A DNA stretch of 64,000 nt, taken from positions 992,001 to 1,056,000 of the forward strand of contig NZ_AP025477.1 of NCBI RefSeq assembly GCF_024347415.1, in the 5' to 3' direction. A program made the translations under genes and the position numbers. Shown piece after piece: positions 7,429 to 15,065 of the stretch; position 1 is the first letter of the stretch; every line of letters starts with the position of its first letter. The stretch is from Vibrio crassostreae. Lineage in GTDB: Bacteria; Pseudomonadota; Gammaproteobacteria; Enterobacterales; Vibrionaceae. The notes beneath the pieces were generated by a model. The model was not told where the DNA came from. It made no database searches and saw nothing but the letters and a program-made list of their open reading frames with translations.

Positions 7429-8595
7429 TTATTCAAATGTTTGTTGACTGCTTTCAGTGATGACCTCAAAGGTGACGGCCGTTAGGGTGATAAGCGGCCT
7501 TTGTTTTTGGGTCACCGGTTTCGTCTCTGTAATGACTTGACCATCGCTGCCAGTCACCGCCCCTTTAGCTAGGTACACCCCTTCAATACGTTGGGCCAGC
7601 GACGTTAAGGCTGCAGGCACTATGTCGCGTCCGTGCTGCGTCTTCCACGTATTAATGACGGCTTCAATGTTAGTTTTTGCCGTCATTTGAATGGACTCAG
7701 CCAATGAGGCGTAGTCACTGAAGATCTGCAGGTGAAAGCTGGCCGTTGCCCTGACATCCGTTGCATCCACCACGCGCACCAAATCCCCCATAGGCACTCG
7801 CTTATCCCCTGAGCACTCTGACTTAATCAAGTCTTTGATGGCTTGGTTAGGGAGCGAGCCATCTTGCAAAATGGCACTGATTTCAATTTCATTCGGGGCC
7901 GGAGTCCAAACCGACACGTTCTTAATTGATGAACTACTTGAGCGAGCAAAGTACTCATACGCCTCGTACGGCCCAGCCACACTGAACTTTGACGGCGAAA
8001 TATAGATTCGATAGGCAAAATCATCATCACCCTCAATCTCAGAGCCACCTTGTGTGGTCTCGGTATTGACCACACGTTCAAGGGCATCCAATGGCGTAAC
8101 AGCTTGATGGATTTGTCCGGCTAAAAAGCCATTTCCCTGAAGGCCAGTTTCGATGCACTCTACGCTCGTCTGAATGCTCTGTGTGCCCGCACTGACCACC
8201 ACCTCTTCCAATGTTTCAAACAGAGTTTGGTTATCCACGGCAATCACTTGATAGCCCTTAGCAATGACAAAGCCAGTATGAGGGGTAAAGGTAAAAGCCA
8301 TTACCGTACGGGCCTTTGAGGCGGGCAACCGTTCGGTTTCAGTGAGCAGTCCAAGGTTGTCTAAACGCTCTTTTTCTGCAAACGGCAGCAAGTTCTGTTT
8401 GCTTTCATAGTTAATGAGCGCTTTGAGCTCGTTCTTCTCATACGCGATTTGCTCAAGATGAAACGTTTCTGGGTCGTTGATGCCAGGATAGTGCCCTGTG
8501 CCTAGTTGGTAACGCTGCTTGAGGCTGACAAGGTCGGCGTTATAATTCACCTCGACCAGTTGCGGCTCTGGGATATTAGGGAATCGATTGGTCAT
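7429..8595 (-). CDS. Baseplate assembly protein J-like (P2 gpJ / Mu gp47)
   Basis: The 388-residue protein has the baseplate_J layout, including the internal segment around 'GGSEIEGDDDFAYRIYISP' and the following 'EAYEYFARSSSSSIKNVSV', typical of gpJ. It forms part of the baseplate wedge. It starts three bases after the stop of the gpD gene, within the minus-strand late operon. Its separation from gp25 (14.6 kb) and gpI (29.2 kb) is unusual for a P2-type tail. Confidence 0.85.
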   Translation of the reverse strand: MTNRFPNIPEPQLVEVNYNADLVSLKQRYQLGTGHYPGINDPETFHLEQIAYEKNELKALINYESKQNLLPFAEKERLDNLGLLTETERLPASKARTVMAFTFTPHTGFVIAKGYQVIAVDNQTLFETLEEVVVSAGTQSIQTSVECIETGLQGNGFLAGQIHQAVTPLDALERVVNTETTQGGSEIEGDDDFAYRIYISPSKFSVAGPYEAYEYFARSSSSSIKNVSVWTPAPNEIEISAILQDGSLPNQAIKDLIKSECSGDKRVPMGDLVRVVDATDVRATASFHLQIFSDYASLAESIQMTAKTNIEAVINTWKTQHGRDIVPAALTSLAQRIEGVYLAKGAVTGSDGQVITETKPVTQKQRPLITLTAVTFEVITESSQQTFE

Positions 8596-8596
8596 A

Positions 8597-9628
8597 TCAG
8601 TTCGCTCTTGCTAGTTGCGCGCTGGCGGTCCACGAACGTCCACTAATGGAGGTCGTCACGGTGGTGGGTTTCCAGCGGTTTGGCACGTTGCCAAAGTTTA
8701 AAAATTCAATCAAATGCGCGGTGGTTAACATGATATTGGTCACTGACATGCGTCCTTTCGCGCCTTGTTTCCCGTCTGCGCCGTTTTGTAAATAGGACTC
8801 GGCGTAAGCTCTGGCGTCTGCCATGGATTTCACGTTGTCGATGTTGTGCAGCATCTTCACTCGATCGCCCGTCGCGGTGGCATCCCCTGCGCGATAGCTA
8901 AAAAGCTGCTGGGCTTGCTGGTCATAACCATTGACTTCGACCGCTACGTACTTTGAACGAGCGCTATCGGGTAAATTGAGAGCGGTGAGAATGTCTCGGT
9001 TTAAGGTGTCAATTTGAATCACGTCGTCTTTAAAGTTGCCCATCACAAGGTTCTTGCCTTTGATGGCCATCGGCACACTGGTTTGCTCTGACAATCGAGT
9101 TAAGAATGCGGGGGTGGTTTCATCTCGCTGCTCAATGCGAGCAAATTGAAAGTCAGGCGTATCAGGCGCTTTGATAAACGATAGGCCGCTCTCTTTTGCC
9201 CAAGACTGTGCAACGCGCTCAAACGTGACATTCTCTTGTACCAAGCACTGCTGATTGTCGATAAAACCTCGCTTGATGGTGGGCGGTTTGGCGTTTGCAC
9301 CGACCATCACATCATCAGGCCCAATCTTGAAGGACACTTCATCAATACTGAACTCTCCCCACAACCACTCGTGACGCTGACCGCTTTCATCTAACCAACC
9401 AATGCCTGGCGTTAAGGTGTCCCCTTTGGTGGGATACCAGGCCTGACAAAAACGGCGGTCTTTGTTAAACAAAGTGAGAGACAAGGTATCTGTACCGGTT
9501 TGTTTGCTTTCCATCACATCGGTATAGGTCATGGACTTGACATAGCGACTGAGCTCAGCGGTCACATCCTTTCCCGCCCAGTGCAAAATGGCGAATGGAC
9601 GGATAAGCCCTGTTGCGGTTATGCCCAT
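8597..9628 (-). CDS. Late control/tail hub protein gpD-like
   Basis: This 343-residue protein resembles the phage late control gene D family: an N-terminal 'DVTAELSRYVKSMTYTD' with the following beta-rich hub domain, and a C-terminal 'ARAYAESYLQNG' region. In P2-like phages gpD is the hub of the baseplate on which the spike sits. It overlaps the gpX gene by 10 bases. The name 'late control' is historical; a structural role is expected. Confidence 0.85.
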   Translation of the reverse strand: MGITATGLIRPFAILHWAGKDVTAELSRYVKSMTYTDVMESKQTGTDTLSLTLFNKDRRFCQAWYPTKGDTLTPGIGWLDESGQRHEWLWGEFSIDEVSFKIGPDDVMVGANAKPPTIKRGFIDNQQCLVQENVTFERVAQSWAKESGLSFIKAPDTPDFQFARIEQRDETTPAFLTRLSEQTSVPMAIKGKNLVMGNFKDDVIQIDTLNRDILTALNLPDSARSKYVAVEVNGYDQQAQQLFSYRAGDATATGDRVKMLHNIDNVKSMADARAYAESYLQNGADGKQGAKGRMSVTNIMLTTAHLIEFLNFGNVPNRWKPTTVTTSISGRSWTASAQLARAN

Positions 9629-9837
9629 GGTGGCGTCTCCACAGTGACTGTGTTCACCACTTTCACCGCAGGGATGTTGACGGTTTCCCCTCCGCTAAAG
9701 GTAAAGCTGGTCATGGCTCGGGTCAGCTCACGGTTGGCATCAAATAGCGCATCGACTAAGGTTTGATTGGTGACGCTATAGGCGCGATAACAAATCTGCT
9801 CCCAGCGCTCGCTCTGGCGTGCAATTAAGGTATTCAT
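9619..9837 (-). CDS. Tail protein X-like (gpX, LysM-type)
   Basis: A 72-residue protein with the short gpX pattern: 'RWEQICYRAYSVTN' followed by an asparagine-rich turn, a LysM-like fold. In P2-like phages gpX is a small tail protein next to gpD. The overlaps at both ends (10 bases with gpD, 4 with gpU) show translational coupling. Confidence 0.75.
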   Translation of the reverse strand: MNTLIARQSERWEQICYRAYSVTNQTLVDALFDANRELTRAMTSFTFSGGETVNIPAVKVVNTVTVETPPWA

Positions 9838-10232
9838 GAACGCACTTCCACGATGTCCAGTTGATAGTCCACACTGGTCACCACGCCACTAGGCAGCGTT
9901 TGAATATTGGTGCGGGTGATTTTACGAATACAAAACTGCCTATGCACCACTGAGCCCACGACCAAAGCGCGAGGCACGCCATTTTCGCCCATTAATTCGA
10001 GCCGCTTGGTCATCTTTGTGATGTCGACAAAGTGATTATTAAAGGTCAGATCCAATAAGGCGGTGTGCTCATCTTCACCCATATTCTGGTGCGCGGGATA
10101 ACCGTTAATGAGGTCTTGTTTGTTGATCTTAAAAGTGCGCGAGTCGCTGATTTTGTTTGGCGTGAAGCGCCCCTTAAAGACTAAATCACCAAAGCCGCCC
10201 CACTGGGAATAATTCGTTGTTTGTTCTGTCAT
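9834..10232 (-). CDS. Tail protein U-like (gpU)
   Basis: The middle segment, 'HQNMGEDEHTALLDLTFNN', and the following hydrophobic beta strands fit the P2 gpU family (a tail completion protein). Length (132 residues) is typical. The gene order U-X-D is the same as in P2-like tails. It abuts the unknown tail gene upstream with no gap. Confidence 0.75.
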   Translation of the reverse strand: MTEQTTNYSQWGGFGDLVFKGRFTPNKISDSRTFKINKQDLINGYPAHQNMGEDEHTALLDLTFNNHFVDITKMTKRLELMGENGVPRALVVGSVVHRQFCIRKITRTNIQTLPSGVVTSVDYQLDIVEVRS

Positions 10233-10820
10233 CTATGATTCCTCATCACTGATGGTGTGACTCTTACCCGTGAGAAGGCTCTTGGCGGTGTTCTCAGTCA
10301 CATCAGGGTTGGTAAAATGTTTGTGTACGGTGAGCACCAATGTGGCTTGCCAATCTTCGCGCCAAGTAAAGAGAGCGTCTTTGGGGTCAAAGTCATCGTC
10401 TTGTTTTGGCTCACTCCAGCCGGATGATGTTTTTCGAGCATCGGAAATCTCTGCATCGCCCACGACCGTCAGCCGCTCACAGAATTCACCAAAGCCAGCA
10501 GGCAAGTCTTCACCAATGTCTTTTAAAACAATCAAGTCATGGGTGAGATAATCGGTCATGCGCAAATTGAGTTGTATCTGCTGACTAGATAAAAAGCACT
10601 GCGTGTTCCCGCCGCTGACTCTGGCTGAAATCACCACATCAAGGAGCATTTCATAAGCAGCGAACGAGGCTTGTGTCGTCAGTGCCAGCCGATTCAACGC
10701 GCGGATACCATTGAACATCACACGCACTTCTTTTCTGGCCACCGCATTGGAGGGCTCAATCACCGCTTGCATGCCAAGTGAGGTTTCCAGTGTTTTCTCT
10801 AATGTTCGAATCACTTTCAT
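10233..10820 (-). CDS. Hypothetical tail/head completion protein (195 aa)
   Basis: I do not recognise the family. It is encoded between the virion morphogenesis gene and gpU, so a role in tail completion or head-tail joining is the likeliest guess. The central part is beta-rich; a charged loop at about residues 140-155 is rich in aspartate and lysine. Start and stop touch both neighbours, so it is clearly a real gene of the late operon. Confidence 0.6.
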   Translation of the reverse strand: MKVIRTLEKTLETSLGMQAVIEPSNAVARKEVRVMFNGIRALNRLALTTQASFAAYEMLLDVVISARVSGGNTQCFLSSQQIQLNLRMTDYLTHDLIVLKDIGEDLPAGFGEFCERLTVVGDAEISDARKTSSGWSEPKQDDDFDPKDALFTWREDWQATLVLTVHKHFTNPDVTENTAKSLLTGKSHTISDEES

Positions 10821-11455
10821 TGGATTGCTGCCTTTAACTGCTCTAATGCCATTTCTTGCTGCGCTTGTTGCTGCTCGGGACTTAAATACATGAACTCACG
10901 ACTGGAGACTTTGATTTGCGGCGTTCGGATGTACAGCACATAGAACACGCCTTTCTCTGCGCCTTTGTTGTTTCGGTTGGCTTTAGTCTTCACCTTTTGA
11001 CCAAAAGCCTTACCCCCCAAGGGTGCTCGTCCCATGATGGAATGAGGACGGTAGAAAATCTTCCAGCCTTGACGCTCTAATCCTTCCAAGGTTTTACGTA
11101 CCCCATACACCTCGGAGCGTTTCTTTACCTGCTTGTTGACCGGTATGGCGAGCTGTTTGGCTTTCTTCGCTTTGATCACGCCGCCATTGTTAATCAGTGG
11201 CGCATGGGCTTTGTTGGTGCCTATGCGGTATTCCTCTTTGCCAGCCTTGTACGTCAATGAGGCGTAAGTTTCACCTGTATCAAACAGGGGGTTAGCCCCT
11301 GCGTTCTTGGTGTTTTTGGTCAGCGGAGCGTTGGGTTTAAACGTGCCGTTTTTCATGTTGTTGCGCACACACTGCAAACCAAAGGGAGCCAACGTCTCTG
11401 GCAGACCCTCAATCGCTTTGGTGGTGTTATGCAATGCATCAAGAAAACCTTTCAT
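10817..11455 (-). CDS. Phage virion morphogenesis protein (Mu gpG / P2 gpS-like)
   Basis: The 212-residue protein shows the phage tail-completion/virion morphogenesis layout: 'NPLFDTGETYASLTYK' followed by 'AHAPLINNGG', close to the 'LxxTGxLxxSI..GTN..YA..h..G' pattern of that family. It is basic throughout. It is the first gene of the minus-strand late block, and a predicted late promoter motif lies upstream at 11521-11538. Confidence 0.75.
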   Translation of the reverse strand: MKGFLDALHNTTKAIEGLPETLAPFGLQCVRNNMKNGTFKPNAPLTKNTKNAGANPLFDTGETYASLTYKAGKEEYRIGTNKAHAPLINNGGVIKAKKAKQLAIPVNKQVKKRSEVYGVRKTLEGLERQGWKIFYRPHSIMGRAPLGGKAFGQKVKTKANRNNKGAEKGVFYVLYIRTPQIKVSSREFMYLSPEQQQAQQEMALEQLKAAIQ

Positions 11456-11520
11456 CGCTGATACGCTCCATTGAACGGTGTTTGAACCAGGCTTAAATTC
11501 TGCCTTTTATTTAGCGGCCA

Positions 11521-11538
11521 TCTGCCGAACGGAAGTTA
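11521..11538 (+). promoter_or_regulatory. Candidate late activator site (copy 1 of 3)
   Basis: The 18-bp TCTGCCGAACGGAAGTTA here is shared with 14996-15013 and 29101-29118 (one base differs). It lies in the divergent gap between the virion morphogenesis gene (-) and the small-terminase gene (+), 56 bases before the latter's ATG. GATAAG at about 34 bases from the motif start could be a -10. On the other side, TGGCCGCTAAATAAAAG on the minus strand resembles the same flank at 29.1 kb. Confidence 0.6.
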
Positions 11539-11594
11539 ATCAACCCTTCGGGGGATAAGCTGCACGCTCACGAGAACAATAAGAAGGAAACCCC

Positions 11595-12146
11595 ATGGCC
11601 CCACGCTCAAAGGTGGAATTGCACGGGCTGCTTGAGCGCGTCATTGAGATGTACACCGTGGACAAAATGAAGCTGGACGATATCGCGGAGGCGCTCAAAG
11701 AAGACGGCTTTGATATTTCACGTTCGTCAGTGCATCGTGTGCTTCGTAGTAATCAGGAGTTGATTGAAGAGCAGCGTCTGGTTCAAGAGCAGGCAGAGGT
11801 CTTTCTAAAGGAATTCAAAGACAGCCCCAACACCGATATCTCAGAGCTGAACTTACAAATCATGCAGCGCTACATGTTCAAAGTATTGCGTGAATTGGAG
11901 TTTGGCCCTGAGTCATTTAAAGATCCGAACAAGCTGGCCAACTTGTTAGCGCGACTATCGGATGCACAGGTGAACCTTGACCGATTGAAAGTTGAGTTTC
12001 GTAAAGGGGTCGATGCGGCAAAGGCCGAGTTTGAAAGTCAGCTTACCGATATACTCAAAGAGACGCGCCCCGAGCTCTTGCTTGAGTTGGTCAGCATCAT
12101 TCAGAAAATTCGTGTCGACCAAAAAACGAAACGAGGCCGTCGATGA
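11595..12146 (+). CDS. DUF3486-like protein, putative small terminase subunit (Mu gp27-like)
   Basis: An N-terminal helix-turn-helix (residues about 20-55, 'LDDIAEALKEDGFDISRSSVHRVLRS') with a helical C-terminal part is the DUF3486 layout of Mu-type phages. It probably recognises packaging DNA together with the large terminase. AAGGAAA precedes the ATG, and its stop overlaps the terminase start by 4 bases. Confidence 0.75.
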   Translation: MAPRSKVELHGLLERVIEMYTVDKMKLDDIAEALKEDGFDISRSSVHRVLRSNQELIEEQRLVQEQAEVFLKEFKDSPNTDISELNLQIMQRYMFKVLRELEFGPESFKDPNKLANLLARLSDAQVNLDRLKVEFRKGVDAAKAEFESQLTDILKETRPELLLELVSIIQKIRVDQKTKRGRR

Positions 12147-13813
12147 GCGGCCTCTTTGGTGGATTGTCCGATGCGGATTTAGAGAATATTCGAGACAGTG
12201 CGCATATCGCCGCTGAGGACAAATGCGCCACGAAGAAGACCCAAGCCCAAGCGCGGCGTGATTTAGCCCGAAAAGAAAAAGAAGAAAAGGCGCGTCGAAA
12301 GCGCCGTGCCAAATCTAAACGTGACTTCGCATATTTCTGTCAGACCTATATGCCGGATGCGTTCACACTTGAGTTCAGTGAATACCAGCTCGCACTGACT
12401 CGCTTGGCCGCCAATCGAAATTTGAATCATCAAGACGAAGCGCTGTTCAAAGCGCTCATTGACCCGCGCGACCACGGTTTTATCAAACAGCCCCTTGCGC
12501 TTGAAAACGGCAAGCGTGGTCAGTATGAGGGCATTCTAGATATCGAACCACGCGATCACGGTAAAACCACCCGTAATACTCAGGCCATGCCTTTATGGCT
12601 GGCGCTTAATCATCCTGGTTCATTCATTGTGATTTGTGGTGCGTCTGCCGATAGCGCCAAAGAGATGATGGATGCCATCAAAGATGACTTAGAAGATAAC
12701 GAACTGATTCTGGATGATTATGGGGAACAGCGAGGTAACACCTGGACTAAACGCAAAATCAAACTGGCCAATGGCTCTTCCATCGTGGCGGTCGGTCGTG
12801 GGCAGCGGCTGCGTGGTATTAAAAACAAGTACCAACGTCCGACTCACATTATCTGTGATGACTTGCTCGATGACAAAGAGGTGGAATCGCCGACACTGCG
12901 TCGTCAGGCGGAGCGCTGGTTTAAACGCGTTATTATGAATCTGGGCAAAGGGGCGCTGACCATCATCGCCAACACCATCATGCACCCAGACGATTTACCG
13001 TCACGTCTCCTTAAACAAATTGAAGATGGCCGTTTGCCTAACTGGTTGGGGCTGCGCTTCAGTGCCATTACCCCGTCGGGGCATTCCTTATTTCCAGCAC
13101 GTTGGAGTTTGCAAGAGTTAGACAATAAACGTATCGCGTCAGGCAGTGCTTGGTGGACGGAATGGATGAACCGTCCTATCGCCGATGAAGAGGCCGACTT
13201 TAAGGAAGAGTGGTTTGTCTACTTCAAACCTTATGAATTAGATCTTCGAGATTGCACCATTGGTATGGCGATTGACCCTGCTACGGGCCTTAAAAAAGGT
13301 GACTGGTCATTTATTGCCGTGGTGGCTCGACACAAAATTACCATGGTGGATCATGTGTTGTTTGCCAAAGGCTGGAAAGAGTCTGACCTTAAGTTTGCCC
13401 AACGCATTGTGGATGTGTTTCTACAACACAGGCCGTCCTTTGTGATGTTCGAAACCGTTGCGTTCCAGAAGATTTACAAAAAAGAAGTGATGCGTTACGC
13501 CAAGAAGAAAGGCGTGCGCCTTCCAGTTCGTGAGTTCAAAGGGGGCAATAAGCAAGTGCGTATCAAGTCGCTCTCGTCACAGGTAGAGAACGGACTTATC
13601 CAATTCTTAGAGACTCAGACGCTGCTTCGTCAAATGTTTTTAGAGTTCCCTCGTGGCCATGATGACGGCCCCGATGCGGTGGAGATGGCCATCAGTGGAT
13701 TTGAGTCTGGTTTTGTGGGCGGCGCAACACCACAAACGCCCAAGTCAATCAGTAGCGCCGCGAAAGCGCTCTCACGCTTTGGTGGTGGTGCTTTGCGACG
13801 AATGATGCGTTAG
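12143..13813 (+). CDS. Phage terminase large subunit (TerL)
   Basis: A 556-residue packaging motor. The deviant Walker A motif PRDHGKT lies at about residues 136-142, Walker B IICDD at about 236-240, the nuclease-domain acidic residue in MAIDPAT at D378, and a C-terminal acidic cluster in HDDGPDAVEM. The basic, lysine-rich N-terminus (30-60) is unusual. Spacing to the small subunit (4-base overlap) is as expected. The motor loads DNA into the prohead through the portal. Confidence 0.9.
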   Translation: MSGLFGGLSDADLENIRDSAHIAAEDKCATKKTQAQARRDLARKEKEEKARRKRRAKSKRDFAYFCQTYMPDAFTLEFSEYQLALTRLAANRNLNHQDEALFKALIDPRDHGFIKQPLALENGKRGQYEGILDIEPRDHGKTTRNTQAMPLWLALNHPGSFIVICGASADSAKEMMDAIKDDLEDNELILDDYGEQRGNTWTKRKIKLANGSSIVAVGRGQRLRGIKNKYQRPTHIICDDLLDDKEVESPTLRRQAERWFKRVIMNLGKGALTIIANTIMHPDDLPSRLLKQIEDGRLPNWLGLRFSAITPSGHSLFPARWSLQELDNKRIASGSAWWTEWMNRPIADEEADFKEEWFVYFKPYELDLRDCTIGMAIDPATGLKKGDWSFIAVVARHKITMVDHVLFAKGWKESDLKFAQRIVDVFLQHRPSFVMFETVAFQKIYKKEVMRYAKKKGVRLPVREFKGGNKQVRIKSLSSQVENGLIQFLETQTLLRQMFLEFPRGHDDGPDAVEMAISGFESGFVGGATPQTPKSISSAAKALSRFGGGALRRMMR

Positions 13814-13821
13814 GAGTCTCT

Positions 13822-14532
13822 ATGTTCAACAAACTCGCAGGAATGAAAACGAAACTCAGCGATGTGCTCTCCATGCTGCGCAAGCTGGTGTGTATTGGCA
13901 AAGTGAGCAAAGTGGATGCCGAGCTAAGGCGCGTAAAGGTGACTTTCCCTGGTCTACGTTACCCTGAGTCAGATTGGTTGCCTGTGCTGGGCTTTCGTAG
14001 TAAGAACGTGAGCATTTCGTGCAACCTTGAGCCTGGTGAGCAAGTGCTGTGTCTGTTCATTCCTAGCGGTTCAATGATGTCTGGTTTTGTGCTTGGCTCG
14101 ATGGCGAACAAATCAGCAAAGCCTTATATCGCGAATGTTGATAAGTTTGGTGTCCGGTTTAAAGACGGCACACTTTTGGAATATGACCAAAGTAGCGCAA
14201 CGGGCGTATTAAAAATTAAAGGTAACGAACCTGCTCTCATCGTAAACGAGTCCGGTGTAACCATTGATAGCCCTAAATACACCGTCAATGCACCGACCAT
14301 TTTACTCAATGGTCAAACCCATATTACCAAAGCGCTGACGGGGGATATGACAGCAACATTTACCGGACTCGTCGGGGCCGCAGGATATGGTAGTACAACG
14401 GGGGGTGCAGCCGTGATGAACAGCGGTGCCACCATGAAAGGCTCGGTGACCATCAATGGTGTCACAGTCGCCGTGATTAGCCATAAACACAATGACGCAG
14501 AAGGCAGACCAACGTCCACCGCAAACCAATAA
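13822..14532 (+). CDS. Baseplate spike protein gpV-like (Mu gp45 / P2 gpV)
   Basis: The N-terminal OB-fold region (residues about 25-100, with 'VKVTFPGLRYPESDWLPVL' and 'GEQVLCLFIPSG') and a beta-helical C-terminus are the gpV/gp45 architecture. The C-terminal HKHN-DAEGRPTS stretch resembles the histidine-rich metal-binding tip of phage spikes. It would pierce the host outer membrane. GGAG precedes the ATG. A hairpin terminator follows. Confidence 0.85.
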   Translation: MFNKLAGMKTKLSDVLSMLRKLVCIGKVSKVDAELRRVKVTFPGLRYPESDWLPVLGFRSKNVSISCNLEPGEQVLCLFIPSGSMMSGFVLGSMANKSAKPYIANVDKFGVRFKDGTLLEYDQSSATGVLKIKGNEPALIVNESGVTIDSPKYTVNAPTILLNGQTHITKALTGDMTATFTGLVGAAGYGSTTGGAAVMNSGATMKGSVTINGVTVAVISHKHNDAEGRPTSTANQ

Positions 14533-14541
14533 ATGACAAAA

Positions 14542-14566
14542 CGCCCTCAGAGCGATTCTGAGGGCG
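14542..14566 (+). terminator. Hairpin terminator after gpV
   Basis: Perfect 10-bp stem CGCCCTCAGA / TCTGAGGGCG with a 5-base loop, followed by CTTAATTTCT. It lies 10 bases after the gpV stop codon and would separate the terminase-gpV unit from the gp25-sheath unit. Confidence 0.75.
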
Positions 14567-14590
14567 CTTAATTTCTATCGGGTGTGAATG

Positions 14591-14642
14591 TTCAAATAAT
14601 TTTATTCAAACTCATTCAAACCGGATTTCAAACGAATTCAAA
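14591..14642 (+). repeat. Five TTCAAA direct repeats
   Basis: TTCAAA occurs at 14591, 14605, 14615, 14627 and 14637, three of the five as ATTCAAAC or near it. The steps of 14, 10, 12 and 10 bases place them on about the same face of the DNA. They lie between the gpV terminator and the gp25 gene, so they might bind a regulator. Alternatively they are the codons of a longer gp25 reading frame. Confidence 0.5.
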
Positions 14643-14652
14643 CGGGGTACGC

Positions 14653-14994
14653 ATGACCTACTCACTCAAATTTGCAGGAAGCGGACGAAACACCGATTTG
14701 GTGGCCGATATCAAGCAGTCACTTTTTATGATTGTGTACACCGGCAAAGGCGAACGGATTTATATGCCGGATTACGCAGCGGATGCATTGGAGTACATTG
14801 ATAAGCCTCAATGGGAAGTGCAAGGGTTGAAAGTGTCCATTGCTGAATCGGTGGCTAAGTATGAGCCTCGAGTCAAACTCGACAGTATTGTGGTCACTCA
14901 AACCGATTTGCCACAGGGCATTATTGGCATTAAGCTTTCTTGCCAAATCCTCGCCACGGGGCAAAGTGACGTGTTCGATTTTACTAACGCTTAA
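14653..14994 (+). CDS. Baseplate wedge protein, gpW/gp25 family
   Basis: The 113 residues match the gpW/gp25 layout: the segment LFMIVYTGKGERIYMPDYA near the N-terminus (in place of the usual 'LLTRPGERVM.P.YG'), then 'VKLDSIVV' and a C-terminal beta segment. It is a T4 gp25-type wedge component. The ATG at 14653 is favoured because family members start close to this point; a GTG at 14584 would add a 23-residue tail over the TTCAAA repeats. Confidence 0.75.
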   Translation: MTYSLKFAGSGRNTDLVADIKQSLFMIVYTGKGERIYMPDYAADALEYIDKPQWEVQGLKVSIAESVAKYEPRVKLDSIVVTQTDLPQGIIGIKLSCQILATGQSDVFDFTNA

Positions 14995-14995
14995 G

Positions 14996-15013
14996 TCTGC
15001 CGAACGGAAATTA
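14996..15013 (+). promoter_or_regulatory. Candidate late activator site (copy 2 of 3)
   Basis: TCTGCCGAACGGAAATTA, one base after the gp25 stop and 52 bases before the sheath ATG. A possible -10 (GATACT) lies about 34 bases from the motif start, the same place as in copy 1. Unlike the other two copies it is not between divergent genes, and the minus-side flank GCTANATA is absent here. Confidence 0.6.
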
Positions 15014-15065
15014 TCCTCCAATAATCTCAGATACTGACTCCACTGATGAACAGGAGACAGTATCC

